From: Marinobacter sp. LV10R510-11A
GTDB taxonomy: Bacteria > Pseudomonadota > Gammaproteobacteria > Pseudomonadales > Oleiphilaceae
NCBI RefSeq assembly: GCF_900215155.1
Contig: NZ_LT907980.1
Location: 1,426,001-1,490,000, forward strand
Direction: 5' to 3'
Length of the DNA stretch: 64,000 nt
Part shown: positions 45,087 to 53,372 of the stretch, piece by piece
Position numbering within the stretch: the first letter of the stretch is position 1
Layout of the letters: every line of letters starts with the position of its first letter
Program-made: the position numbers and the translations under genes
The notes under the pieces: model-generated
The model's input: the letters and a program-made list of their open reading frames with translations, nothing else
What the model was told of the DNA's origin: nothing
The model's database searches: none

Positions 45087-45202
45087 GTGCACATGCTTGG
45101 CCATTGAACAGGCATCTATGCTCGTTTTCGCCATTTATTCCGTCTGGGTCAGAAAAATGGAATTCCCCGTGCTGGTACTTGCCGGCATGTCCAGCGTTGC
45201 AC
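45077..45202 (+). other. attC8
   Basis: The 126-bp site is bounded by GGCAAC and GTTGCAC. GCAAC pairs with GTTGC, ACATGC with GCATGT, and TTGGC roughly with TTGCC, leaving a long central loop. It is the last attC I can see. Confidence 0.7.
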
Positions 45203-45214
45203 CAAGAGCATTCA

Positions 45215-45390
45215 ATCGGGTAGCCGGGGGTATCTAACCCTCAGCCCCCACAACACCCTGTACCGATGCGTCGGACCGACGGCTCCGCACAGGGCGTTTC
45301 ACCGGGAATGGTGAAGCCTGATCCATCCATAACGCAGCGATACATCCGCAAATATATTCAGTGTCATACCCTACCCTCGGAATATACCGC
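45215..45390 (-). mobile_element. Group II intron remnant C (3' end only)
   Basis: From 45215 the minus strand shows the same 3' end (CTACCCGAT) and domain V/VI block as introns A and B, and further upstream the last codons of a reverse transcriptase (SLRYGWIRLHHSR, compare SLRDGWIKLHYPK in intron A). The RT similarity fades near 45370-45390, so the 5' part of the intron is lost. Its domain V is broken by a 16-base insert (45263-45278), so it is dead. It starts 12 bp beyond attC8 rather than within an attC. Confidence 0.75.
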
Positions 45391-45468
45391 TTCGCTGACA
45401 TGGAAAATATACGTTTTCTTGCCACTGAAGAATGCAGCATTATTATCTCAACTCGGCGCTCCCTCCAA

Positions 45469-46260
45469 TCAATCAGATAGCGTTTTGCGTATCTGTTCTA
45501 GTTCGCTCCGGCGCTCGGGGGTGATTTTTGGGTAGGCCATCTGCAGGCTCTCGAACGTGTCGATGATGATCTGAGCGATCACCAGCCGCGCGTTTTTCTT
45601 GTCGTCGGCGGGCACCACATACCAAGGCGAATCCTCAGTGCTGGTGTTGCTCAGGCAGGCTTCATAGGCCCTCATATAGTCATCCCAGAATTTCCGTTCT
45701 TCGCTATCGGCCAAGCTGAATTTCCAGCTTTTATCGGGGTCATCAATGCGGCTCAGAAATCGCTGGCGCTGCTCTTCTTTGGAAATGTGCAGGAAAAACT
45801 TACAAACGCGTGTACCGTTACGATGTAAGTGCGCTTCCATGTCGGCGATGGATTGGTACCGGCCCTGCCATAGGGTGTTTTTGTCGAGTAATGCATCCGG
45901 CAGTGCTTTATTCGTGCGCCAAAGAAAGTCGTGCTCCAGTTCCATGGCGCTGGGACGCTGGAAGCTGAAAACCTGGCAGCCTTGCGGATTGACGCCGGAC
46001 ATTACGTGGCGAATGGCGCCATCTTTGCCCGCTGCATCCATCGCCTAGAAAATCAACAGCATCGCATAACGGTTAGAGGCATAATGCAGTTGTTGAAGAT
46101 CACTCAGCTCAGCCACTTGGCTTTGCAGCTGCTTTTTATAGTCCTTCTTGGAGGTGTAAAAGGGATCCACCCTCGTCGGCCACTGGCCGAGATCGACTGC
46201 ACGCCCCTCTTTTACGCGGAATTGAGCGGTATCGAACGTCATCCCCATTTGGCAGTGCAC
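45469..46260 (-). pseudogene. ppk2: Polyphosphate kinase 2 family gene, broken by an amber codon
   Basis: The frame from 46260 runs through RVDPFYTSKKDYKKQLQSQV and RYAMLLIF, meets TAG at 46045-46047, and continues in the same frame as [20 protein letters not shown] (Walker A region), [23 protein letters not shown]-like region replaced by [20 protein letters not shown], and ends [17 protein letters not shown]. One C-to-T change in a CAG codon explains the stop. PPK2 proteins make nucleoside triphosphates from polyphosphate or the reverse. An ATG at 46041 could restart translation just before the Walker A motif, but the result would lack about 70 residues. Confidence 0.85.
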
Positions 46261-46272
46261 TCCAGCAGCAAC

Positions 46273-46458
46273 TCAGTGACGCGGGTTACTGTCACCAGAG
46301 GATGAATCGTCATCGGATGAGTTGTCATCCGCTTTGAGGTAGTAATCCTTTTCCTCGAATGTCTTCATGTCAGGATCTTCAATGTTGTTCTTGCGACGGC
46401 CCTGATAAAGCCAGAAGGCCACAACAGCGCCAATAATGATCAGTATGATCCACTTCAT
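46273..46458 (-). CDS. Small single-pass membrane protein
   Basis: The 61-residue protein has one N-terminal membrane helix (MKWIILIIIGAVVAFWLYQG), a basic stretch (RRKNN) that places the rest in the cytoplasm, and an acidic Ser/Asp-rich tail. ATG 46458 follows a strong GGAGGAAA. No family is recognised. It lies between the broken ppk2 gene and a universal stress gene on the same strand. Confidence 0.65.
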   Translation of the reverse strand: MKWIILIIIGAVVAFWLYQGRRKNNIEDPDMKTFEEKDYYLKADDNSSDDDSSSGDSNPRH

Positions 46459-46509
46459 GTCCGTTTCCTCCACACAGTGAGATACCTTATATTCGGGCAT
46501 TCCATGCTG

Positions 46510-46950
46510 TTACTCGCTTACAACAGTAACCGGACGAGTGGCGTGCCTGACGACCTTTTCACTGATACTGCCCAAAGTCAGGCTGCGCACCGCCGAATGG
46601 CCGCGCCTTCCCAAAACCAGGTGAGTACCGGGATTGGCTTCCAGATATTCAATGATTTCATGAGCGGGATCACCTTTGAGCAGGATTTCTTCGGTTGGAT
46701 TGAGCTTCCCACTTACGGCCTCTTTCGCGGCGTCGAACACTTTGCGCCCATACTCCTGTTGTTCTTCCTCAAGATCGCTGGGGGCTGCGCCGCTGATAAT
46801 CATCCTCTCTACCTTTGAGCCCGGAAATACCGATAACAGCTTCAATGGGTGACCGGTGGCTTTTGCCAGTTCGGCTGCCATTTTTGCTGCCTTTAACGAT
46901 TGATCTGAACCGTCGCAAGCGACCACGATGCTCGGAGTAACGTTAGCCAT
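46510..46950 (-). CDS. Universal stress protein (UspA family)
   Basis: The 146-residue single-domain protein has the family's ATP-binding pattern: IVVACDGSDQSLKAAKMAAE at the N-terminus and HLVLGRRGHSAVRSLTLGSI followed by SEKVVRHATRPVTVV (G-2x-G-9x-G-S/T). It is a cytoplasmic stress protein. A GGGAGAAGG Shine-Dalgarno precedes ATG 46950. Confidence 0.92.
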   Translation of the reverse strand: MANVTPSIVVACDGSDQSLKAAKMAAELAKATGHPLKLLSVFPGSKVERMIISGAAPSDLEEEQQEYGRKVFDAAKEAVSGKLNPTEEILLKGDPAHEIIEYLEANPGTHLVLGRRGHSAVRSLTLGSISEKVVRHATRPVTVVSE

Positions 46951-47031
46951 TATACCTTCTCCCTTCCTACTGGATGTACTACCAGCAGAACAGATTTATT
47001 TAACCGATGTAAATCAAAATTGATTGGTGTT

Positions 47032-47435
47032 TCAGCGCTGAGCTTCAATGCGGTCCCAGTTGACGTTATTGACCGTCGAGTCAGTGTTGGGGTTGTAGAG
47101 CGCATCGCTATTGAGAATATAGGTGCTGTTACCATCAGTATAGACTTGGTCGTAGAAGCTGGGGAGCTTGATTGTCTCACCTGAAGGTGTGGTGTACGGC
47201 GTCTCTTCTCGTATGGTGTCCACGTATTGCTCCTGAATACGATCACTGGCCGCGGAGCGCTCCTTGTAACCACCGACAATTATGTCGTTGATATCGCTGT
47301 TAATTTTCTGCATCTTGCGATTGTGATCCTGCCAGTATCGTTGCATCTCTGCTTCCCATATCGGATTGGTGCGGATCGACTGGACAATGGCTGAGAGAAC
47401 CGCGTCGACCAGGTAGTTGGTGCCAGCCAGGCCAC
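47032..47435 (-). pseudogene. C-terminal fragment of an unknown gene
   Basis: The minus-strand frame can be read from about 47435 (SFPRFRGLAGTNYLVDAVLS) through IRTNPIWEAEMQRYWQDHNR to TVNNVNWDRIEAQR at 47032, but there is no start codon and a stop lies just upstream. It looks like the last 130 residues of a larger protein whose 5' part was replaced by an unrelated plus-strand fragment. I do not recognise the family. An internal ATG at 47346 could still give 104 residues. Confidence 0.55.
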
Positions 47436-47600
47436 GGAAACGCGGAAAAGATCTCTGAGATCAGCTCGCACGATATCGAACTCATGGTCAACGAAATCGT
47501 ATTCGCTCAATATGAAACCAGAGACGTTCAAGGCCCCTATCAGGTTCTGCATCGCATCAAGTTAGGCAGTGCGGCTGCAGAAAGCCCCGATTCAGTTTAA
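47436..47600 (+). pseudogene. C-terminal fragment of another unknown gene (plus strand)
   Basis: The plus strand has protein-like codons GNAEKISEISSHDIELMVNE, IVFAQYETRDVQGPYQVLHR and SAAAESPDSV up to TAA at 47600, with no start. It meets the minus-strand fragment head to head at about 47435, which shows a rearrangement joint. The family is unknown. Confidence 0.45.
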
Positions 47601-48364
47601 CGGAGCGAGTGCGACGATGACTCCTTCGTCTGCGGCCAGTTTACCTTGGCAAATATCCGGGTAGATCTCTGTCAGTCCGCTCAAGCCTTGCACCGTTCTG
47701 ATTTTTAACCAGTTGCGGCTCCAGGCGGCCGAGGCATGCATAAAGCGCTCACTCTGTTCAGAGAAGCCCTGCGGCCCCCAGTCTTTCATGCGTTTCTAGA
47801 TGTACGTAGGCGCAAAGAAAACTCGCTTTTAGCCTCGTCCAGTCCGGCATCTCCTCGGCTCTCGGTCCAATGGGTCAGGCCAACTCTGATACTGTAATTC
47901 AGGTTTTCACCCAGCAGTTGGGCCAGCTGCTTTACTAGGGGGAGGTTGTGTGACGAAGTGAGCGCAACCGCAGATGGTGCGTCTGGGTCGTCTGCCAGTG
48001 CAAAGGCCAAGCCGGTGCTCAGTAATCTGTGTCGGCTGCATGACGACATGTGTTGCCGGAGGAAAGTAACCGAATAGCCTCTCGCCCACGGTTATCTGAT
48101 CACAGCTAGAATCGATTACGTCTGCGAAACCCCAAACAGGGATGACGCCCCAGCCATCGCTGTCTTCACCCGCAGGCGGGTAAAACTGCCAGTAGCCGAG
48201 CATGTCACCGGCTGCTGCATAGGTAATGTTGTTAGCGGTAAAAGAGAAGCTGTCTACCGCAAGCCTGATGTGTCCGGGCGCGAGTGGTGAGGCGACTGTG
48301 TTGGTATCAAGAGGAACCAAGCGTTGCGTGAGAAATCGTCTTTTCGTATCTGAAATTGCGACAT
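47592..48364 (-). pseudogene. DUF2855 family gene, heavily decayed
   Basis: From ATG 48364 (MSQFQIRKDDFS) and then in a second frame, the minus strand shows the DUF2855 N-terminus LAPGHIRLAVDSFSFTANNI, MLGYWQFYPPAGE and WGVIPVWGFADV. The frame shifts near 48330 and again near 48045, where STGLAFALADDPD and VALTSSHNLPLVKQ appear with parts missing, then FFAPTYI-stop-KRMKDWGPQGFSEQ and GLTEIYPDICQGKLAADEGV complete the C-terminus. Two internal deletions, at least two frameshifts and one amber codon are needed to explain it. Confidence 0.8.
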
Positions 48365-48529
48365 CTTCAGGCCCTCTTTGATTTGGTTCATATGTTTTGC
48401 AATGTTGATGATTTATCGTAGCACACTGTCATAAAAGCACTTCGCCACGGGCGATTGCACGTGAACACCCAACTTAAAAAAACCCAAACCACAGGAAAGT
48501 AGGCACCAGGTAATGGTAAGGAAGTATCC

Positions 48530-48745
48530 GTGAACAAAATTAATGCTAAGAAGTTGCTGAATAGTAAATGGACTGCGGTCCATCCAGTGAATAAGGAGAA
48601 GCATTTCCTTGTAACAGCGCTGGAGTTCGACGAAGAGGGTGATGTCGTTTATTGTCTGATAGAGGCCGTGATATCCAATCGCTCTGAGCCAATAGAGTGG
48701 ACGACTTTTAAAAATGATAGCAACTGGCTTCAAGGTTGGAAATAG
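48530..48745 (+). CDS. TIGR02450 family small protein
   Basis: The 71-residue protein matches the family of small Trp-containing proteins: INAKKLLNSKWTAVHPVNKE and KHFLVTALEFDEEG, ending EWTTFKNDSNWLQGWK. Function is unknown. It starts with GTG 48530 preceded by AAGGAAG. Confidence 0.85.
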   Translation: MNKINAKKLLNSKWTAVHPVNKEKHFLVTALEFDEEGDVVYCLIEAVISNRSEPIEWTTFKNDSNWLQGWK

Positions 48746-48845
48746 AAGGTTTTCTGGCCAATCTGCCATTTGATGAGTGTCGAGGCATAGGGAAAGCTCG
48801 GGGTTAACACTTGGGGCTTCAGAGTCATTATCCGGGGAGTACAGA

Positions 48846-49916
48846 ATGTTGGAGTCGATCGAGGCCGGTCTCGCCGCATGGCTGTTGCCGGGGGCATCTG
48901 CGTTGCTGGCGCTGGTGGCAACCTACGCCACCTATCGCATTGCGTTGGCACTTACACGCCGCTTTACGCGCTCCAAGGCCGTTCCCCGTATTTTTCTCGA
49001 CGCCGCAGCCCGCGCCCTGGGCGTGTTTTTATGTCTGCTGGTATTGAACGGGGTCTTGGAAACCGCACCCGAAGGCCTTCCCCTGCTGACGGAGCTGCAG
49101 CATCTGGCCACACTGCTGCTGATCCTGTCGCTGACCTGGGCAGCGGTTCGCTGCACCTCGGCCATTGGGGATGTGATTGTCACGCTCAACCCGGTGCTTG
49201 AGGGCCAATGGAAACGTGCCCGTAAAGTCGAAACACAAACTCGTTTTCTGGTTCGCGGCCTCAATATCCTGATTGTGATTATAGGGCTGGGGACAGCCCT
49301 GATGACCTTTGAAAGCGTGCGCCACGTTGGTGGCAGTTTGCTGGCCTCCGCGGGTATTGGTGGCATTGTGCTGGGCTTCGCGGCCCGCCCGGTGCTGGGT
49401 AACCTGCTGGCGGGCATGCAGATTGCACTGACCCAGCCGTTCCGCATCGACGATGTTCTTCATGTTCAGGGCGAGTGGTGCTGGGTGGAGGAAGTGACCG
49501 CGACCTACGTGGTGTTGCGGGTTTGGGATTTGCGCCGGCTGATCGTGCCATTGCAATGGTTTATCGAGAACCCATTTCAGAACTGGTCGCGCAATACCGC
49601 AGACATGATGGGTACGGTGTTTCTCTCGCTCGATTACGCCATGCCAGTTCAGCCGTTGCGCGAGGAATTCGCACGCCTGCTTCGGCAATCGCCCCTGTGG
49701 GACGGAAAAACAGAGACAGTGCAGGTAACCGACTCCGGCGAGCGGGCTTTGCAGATACGCTTCCTCATGAGCGCCTCGAATTCCAGCCAAGCCTGGGATT
49801 TGCGCTGCGCAGTGCGGGAGGGGCTGGTGGCCTTCGTCCAGAATCACTACCCAGAATACCTACCCCGTGTTCGGGCCCGGCTGGTGGATGGGCCAGATTC
49901 GGCCTCGGATCAGTAA
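48846..49916 (+). CDS. MscS-family mechanosensitive channel
   Basis: The 356-residue protein has about four membrane segments in residues 10-160, then the pore helix region (GGSLLASAGIGGIVLGFAAR, PVLGNLLAGMQIALTQPFRI) and the beta domain with DDVLHVQGEWCWVEEVTATY and VVLRVWDLRRLIVPLQWFIE. It releases solutes or signals upon membrane tension. ATG 48846 is preceded by GGGAGTACAGA; the open frame further upstream is not needed. It is intact in a patch of decaying genes. Confidence 0.9.
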   Translation: MLESIEAGLAAWLLPGASALLALVATYATYRIALALTRRFTRSKAVPRIFLDAAARALGVFLCLLVLNGVLETAPEGLPLLTELQHLATLLLILSLTWAAVRCTSAIGDVIVTLNPVLEGQWKRARKVETQTRFLVRGLNILIVIIGLGTALMTFESVRHVGGSLLASAGIGGIVLGFAARPVLGNLLAGMQIALTQPFRIDDVLHVQGEWCWVEEVTATYVVLRVWDLRRLIVPLQWFIENPFQNWSRNTADMMGTVFLSLDYAMPVQPLREEFARLLRQSPLWDGKTETVQVTDSGERALQIRFLMSASNSSQAWDLRCAVREGLVAFVQNHYPEYLPRVRARLVDGPDSASDQ

Positions 49917-49955
49917 ATCACCTGTCTCAAGGAAGCACTTGCAAGGAGAAGCACA

Positions 49956-50449
49956 ATCAAAAATCTATGGATTGGCATTTTCCTGGCCGTATTAATTTGG
50001 TCAGGGATAAACCCAAAAGATCAAATAACGTGGATGCTGGAGGTTCTTCCTGCAGTGCTCGGCGCTGTTGCTCTGGCGTTTACTTATCGAAGCTTCCGGC
50101 TGACCTCAATAGTGTATTTTCTTATCTTGGCGCATTGCGTCGTTTTGATGATTGGCGGCCATTACACCTATGCAGAGGTTCCCCTCTTTGATGGTCTTTT
50201 TGGCGCGGAAAGAAACAACTACGACAAACTCGGCCACTTCTTCCAGGGTTTTGTGCCTGCGCTGATTGCCAGAGAAATTTTAATCAGAAAACGTGTTGTG
50301 AATGGGCGATGGTGGCTACAGCCTTTTTGGGGACTCAGGGTTATGTTTGGGATACACAATCGGATATGGCGCTGGCGTTAGTTGGGGCTATCTCTGCCTT
50401 GGCATTGCTCTCTAAATACCATGATAGCCAGATCGCCCGCCTCGCTTAG
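49956..50449 (+). pseudogene. DUF2238 (YjdF-like) membrane protein gene, broken
   Basis: A frame beginning IKNLWIGIFLAVLIWSGINP, right after AAGGAG but with ATC where a start would be expected, continues with the DUF2238 motifs AERNNYDKLGHFFQGFVPAL and REILIRKRVVNGRWWL. About 40 residues are then missing, and after a frameshift near 50325 the C-terminal FLGTQGYVWDTQSDMALALV and LSKYHDSQIARLA follow to TAG at 50449. An internal ATG at 50034 could still produce a truncated protein, but a functional one is unlikely. Confidence 0.8.
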
Positions 50450-50478
50450 CGAGACAGAGCGACGGCTAAATTCGGAAA

Positions 50479-51723
50479 CTAGCGGGTAGCGCTGACCGTA
50501 TGGCCAGCCGATGCGGCTTCAACGGTATCAGCCAGCATCTCAGCCGTGATTGCCGACAGGGTCCAGCCCAGGTGACCATGGCCCGTGTTATAGAACACGG
50601 TAGGAAGGCTGCCTGGCCCTACTCGCGGCATCATATTGGGCAACATGGGGCGCAGCCCCGCCCAAGGCACAACACGCCGGGTACAGACCCCTGGGAAGCA
50701 TTGCTCTACCCAACGGGTGAGCGGTTGAATCCGATCATCCCGGATATTGCGGTTGTACCCGTTAAATTCGGCCGTACCCGCCACCCGGAAACGCGTATCA
50801 CCCAGCCGGCTGGTGACCAGCTTGGTGGCATCGTCGAGCAGGCTGACGGTCGGCGCTGCGTTTTGAGAAACCTCGTCGTCCAGCTCAACGGTAATGGAAT
50901 AGCCCTTGACCGGATAAATATTAACGCGGTCTCCCAGTTTCGCGGCCAGGTCCCGGCTACCAACGCCTGCACAAATCACCACGCCATCGTAGGTTTCACG
51001 GGTTTGCTGTTCGCCGTCAAATGAGGTTACCCACGCATTGGTTTGATCCGCACTCAGTTCGGTTACCGTGTGTCCGTAGCAGGTTTTGACCCCAAGACGT
51101 TGGATGGCCTCTGCCAGACCGCTGGTGAACTTGTGGATATCACCGGTTGAATCGCTTTCGGTAAAAAAACCACCGTAATAGGTGCCGGCCAAGGTGGGTT
51201 CGATTGCACGCATTTCCTCGGGAGAGACAGCCCGGCGCTCTAGGCCTCCAGCGGCCAACAGTTTTGAGACGTTCGCCGCGTGATCGAAACCGGCTTTGTC
51301 TCGATAGATATGCAAAATACCCTGCTTCTTGAGGTCGAAATCGATACCTTCTACTTGCGCCCACTCAAAAAGGAAGTCACGGGCGGCAATCGCCAAACGT
51401 GCGGTTTCGGTGGTGTTTTTTTCGTACTGGGGCATCGCGGCAACAAACTCGGCAAACCAGCTCAACTTATGCCAAGAAGGCCTGGGGTTGACCAGCAATG
51501 GGGCGTCGTTGCGAAACATCCACTTAATGCCTTTGGCGACAGTCTGCCAGTTATTCCAGACCTCGGCATTGGACGCCGAAAGTTGTCCACCGTTGGCGAA
51601 GGAGGTTTCCATCGCCGCATAACGGTGCTTCTCGTAAACTGTGACATCCAAACCACGCTTGGCAAGCGTGTATGCGGTCGTGATACCGGTAATACCACCC
51701 CCAATTACGGCAATTCGCTTCAT
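50479..51723 (-). CDS. dadA: D-amino acid/glycine dehydrogenase (DadA-like, FAD-dependent)
   Basis: The 414-residue protein has an N-terminal FAD-binding GGGITGITTAYTLAKRGLDV (GxGxxG type), YEKHRYAAMETSFANGGQLS and the C-terminal PVKGYSITVEL and GHGHLGWTLSAITAEMLADT motifs of DadA. It oxidises D-amino acids or glycine to oxo acids and ammonia, passing electrons to the respiratory chain. A tandem glycine riboswitch directly upstream indicates that glycine induces it, so glycine may be a true substrate. ATG 51723 follows TGGAGA. Confidence 0.92.
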   Translation of the reverse strand: MKRIAVIGGGITGITTAYTLAKRGLDVTVYEKHRYAAMETSFANGGQLSASNAEVWNNWQTVAKGIKWMFRNDAPLLVNPRPSWHKLSWFAEFVAAMPQYEKNTTETARLAIAARDFLFEWAQVEGIDFDLKKQGILHIYRDKAGFDHAANVSKLLAAGGLERRAVSPEEMRAIEPTLAGTYYGGFFTESDSTGDIHKFTSGLAEAIQRLGVKTCYGHTVTELSADQTNAWVTSFDGEQQTRETYDGVVICAGVGSRDLAAKLGDRVNIYPVKGYSITVELDDEVSQNAAPTVSLLDDATKLVTSRLGDTRFRVAGTAEFNGYNRNIRDDRIQPLTRWVEQCFPGVCTRRVVPWAGLRPMLPNMMPRVGPGSLPTVFYNTGHGHLGWTLSAITAEMLADTVEAASAGHTVSATR

Positions 51724-51764
51724 AGCAATCTCCAAAGAGCGTCCAGGGTTTCCTCTCTACGCCT

Positions 51765-51982
51765 AGCGGTAGAAAGCACCCCTTCCGTCACGGGACCTGA
51801 GAGATTCGCGCACCGTTTCAACGGAAACGGCCGTTTGCTCCTTCGGTGTGCCGGCTAACGCAGTCGCCGACAGCTCTTCGGAAAGTCGTCATGTTAACGG
51901 TCCTTTTGCCTGAGAGTTTCCGGGGCAGTTGCTCCTTCGGCGCCGACCACACAGTTGTGCGATTCGATCTCTCCCGCTAACA
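51765..51982 (-). promoter_or_regulatory. Tandem glycine riboswitch
   Basis: On the minus strand two aptamers follow each other. The first (about 51895-51982) has CGGGAGAGAT, GCGCCGAAGGAGCAA and AACTCTCAGGCAAAAGGAC; the second (about 51770-51890) has GCACACCGAAGGAGCAAAC and AATCTCTCAGGTCCCGTGAC. These are the conserved pieces of glycine aptamers, and the order fits the classic cooperative tandem type. It ends about 40 bp before the dadA-like start and is expected to switch the gene on when glycine is high. Confidence 0.93.
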
Positions 51983-52157
51983 CGTCGGATTTTTAATGAA
52001 TCCTATCCTGCGTCGCAACATAGCAAATAATTCAGCAATACAACATCTCCGGGATTCCCGAATTTACCTATCGGCGCGCACATACACATGTGTTGTCTGT
52101 CTTTTTTTGGTATACAGGGCATTCAAATCATCCCCGTATTAGAAGTGGAGTCTAATA

Positions 52158-52562
52158 ATGCAGCCGAAAACCATCGTGGAGCAGTTTATCGCTGACATCC
52201 ATGCCCAGCGTTTTGATGAGGCAAAAACCTTGTTGGTTGCTGAAGGGTTTGAATATGTCGGGCCGAATATGCGCTTTCTTAGCCCGGATGACATAATGTC
52301 CTATCAATTCGGTATGGCCGCCATCCAGAAAAACCTAATTCTCCGTCAGCTCAGTGCCGACGGTGAGCACGTGTTCGCGATCCTGGATTATCAGACCAAC
52401 TTTGAACCGATTGGGGATGTGCGGCTTGCCGTCTGGTTTCGTGTGCGGGACGACAAGATCCACACGATGGAAGCCTTCTATAATGCGGCAGTGGTTGAAA
52501 ACATGCTGGGAGGCACCTCCCTTCAGCCCGCTGAATCCACGGGGGTCTCGCCGGCGGTATAA
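52158..52562 (+). CDS. NTF2/SnoaL-like protein (limonene-epoxide hydrolase type)
   Basis: The 134-residue protein has the cone-shaped NTF2-like pattern: VEQFIADIHAQRFDEAKTLL, GFEYVGPNMRFLSPDDI, and VRLAVWFRVRDDKIHTMEAF. Such proteins may be hydrolases or isomerases or only binders; the substrate cannot be told. A GTGGAG Shine-Dalgarno precedes ATG 52158. Confidence 0.75.
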   Translation: MQPKTIVEQFIADIHAQRFDEAKTLLVAEGFEYVGPNMRFLSPDDIMSYQFGMAAIQKNLILRQLSADGEHVFAILDYQTNFEPIGDVRLAVWFRVRDDKIHTMEAFYNAAVVENMLGGTSLQPAESTGVSPAV

Positions 52563-52663
52563 TCGAGCGGTAAAAAGTTATTGATAGCCACGGAGGGTGA
52601 CTATGCTTAAGGTACCTCACTGGAGAACACTGAATTGAGAACATCACACGGAAGGGAACACTC

Positions 52664-53035
52664 GTGAGCCAGAACGTCGGCGACACAAGCAAGCTGGATA
52701 AGTTACTGGCTGAGCAGCGTGAGTACATCGCGAAACGCGAAGGCGGTTATCGTGAACGCGCCCTGAAAATATACCCGTGGGTGTGCGGGCGTTGCGCCCG
52801 CGAGTTTACCCGCATAAATTTGCGGGAGCTAACCGTGCACCATGTTGATCATGATCACGACAATAATCCCTCCGATGGCAGTAACTGGGAGTTATTGTGC
52901 GTGTACTGTCACGATGAAGAGCACAGTAAGTTTGAAGATTTCGTGCGCTACGGTGGCAGTTCGGAGAAAAGGCGAGAAGCGGCTACGCACAATCCGTTTG
53001 CCGGCCTTAAGGAAGCACTTGAGAAGAAAAACTGA
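52664..53035 (+). CDS. yajD: HNH nuclease family protein (YajD-like)
   Basis: The 123-residue protein has a compact HNH domain: CGRCAREFTRINLRELTVHH, VDHDHDNNPSDGSNWELLCV and YCHDEEHSKFEDF, with two CxxC zinc pairs and the HH/N/H residues. It matches YajD in length. GTG 52664 follows GGAAGGGAA. The biological role is unknown. Confidence 0.9.
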   Translation: MSQNVGDTSKLDKLLAEQREYIAKREGGYRERALKIYPWVCGRCAREFTRINLRELTVHHVDHDHDNNPSDGSNWELLCVYCHDEEHSKFEDFVRYGGSSEKRREAATHNPFAGLKEALEKKN

Positions 53036-53152
53036 CCGGTTTCTAAAAACTGGGTCAGGCGAGTTTGTGCATAACGCGATTCAAGGTCTGTTTTTGTAAT
53101 GGTGATAGCTAAAACAGAATTATATTTTTCACCACAATATAAAGAGAACGCT

Positions 53153-53359
53153 ATGAGTAAGGGTACAGTTAAGTGGTTTAATCCAGATAAAGGCTTTGGC
53201 TTTATTACTCCAGAAGACGGAAGCAAGGATTTGTTTGTTCATTATTCTGAAATTCAAGCAGACGGCGGATTCGCAACATTGAATGACGGCCAAGCTGTTG
53301 AATTCGAAGTTGGCGAAGGTCAAAAAGGCCCGTGTGCAAATAAAGTGGTTCCACTTTAA
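53153..53359 (+). CDS. Cold-shock domain protein (CspA family)
   Basis: The 68-residue protein has both RNA-binding motifs, [12 protein letters not shown] and [10 protein letters not shown], and the usual end in VVPL. It binds single-stranded nucleic acid and acts as an RNA chaperone. ATG 53153 follows AGAGAA. The long A/T-rich leader (53036-53152) may be a cold-responsive 5' UTR. Confidence 0.93.
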   Translation: MSKGTVKWFNPDKGFGFITPEDGSKDLFVHYSEIQADGGFATLNDGQAVEFEVGEGQKGPCANKVVPL

Positions 53360-53372
53360 GCGATAGCACATA

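Larger units (their letters stand above)
36208..45202 (+). mobile_element. Cluster of attC sites lacking an integron integrase (CALIN)
   Basis: At least eight attC-like imperfect palindromes (attC1 to attC8) occur with the same polarity, each opening with a 5'-side core ending in AAC and closing with a GTT-type core. They separate cassettes whose genes mostly read on the plus strand. No IntI gene is seen: the two tyrosine recombinases here belong to IS91-type elements. Group II introns and an IS91-type element have inserted into sites of the array. Cassette genes are often AT-rich compared with the flanks, which fits acquisition by transfer. Confidence 0.85.

Noticed and set aside
45234..45440. 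68-residue minus-strand frame across intron remnant C
   Set aside because: The real similarity to the reverse transcriptase end is in another frame; this one is chance.
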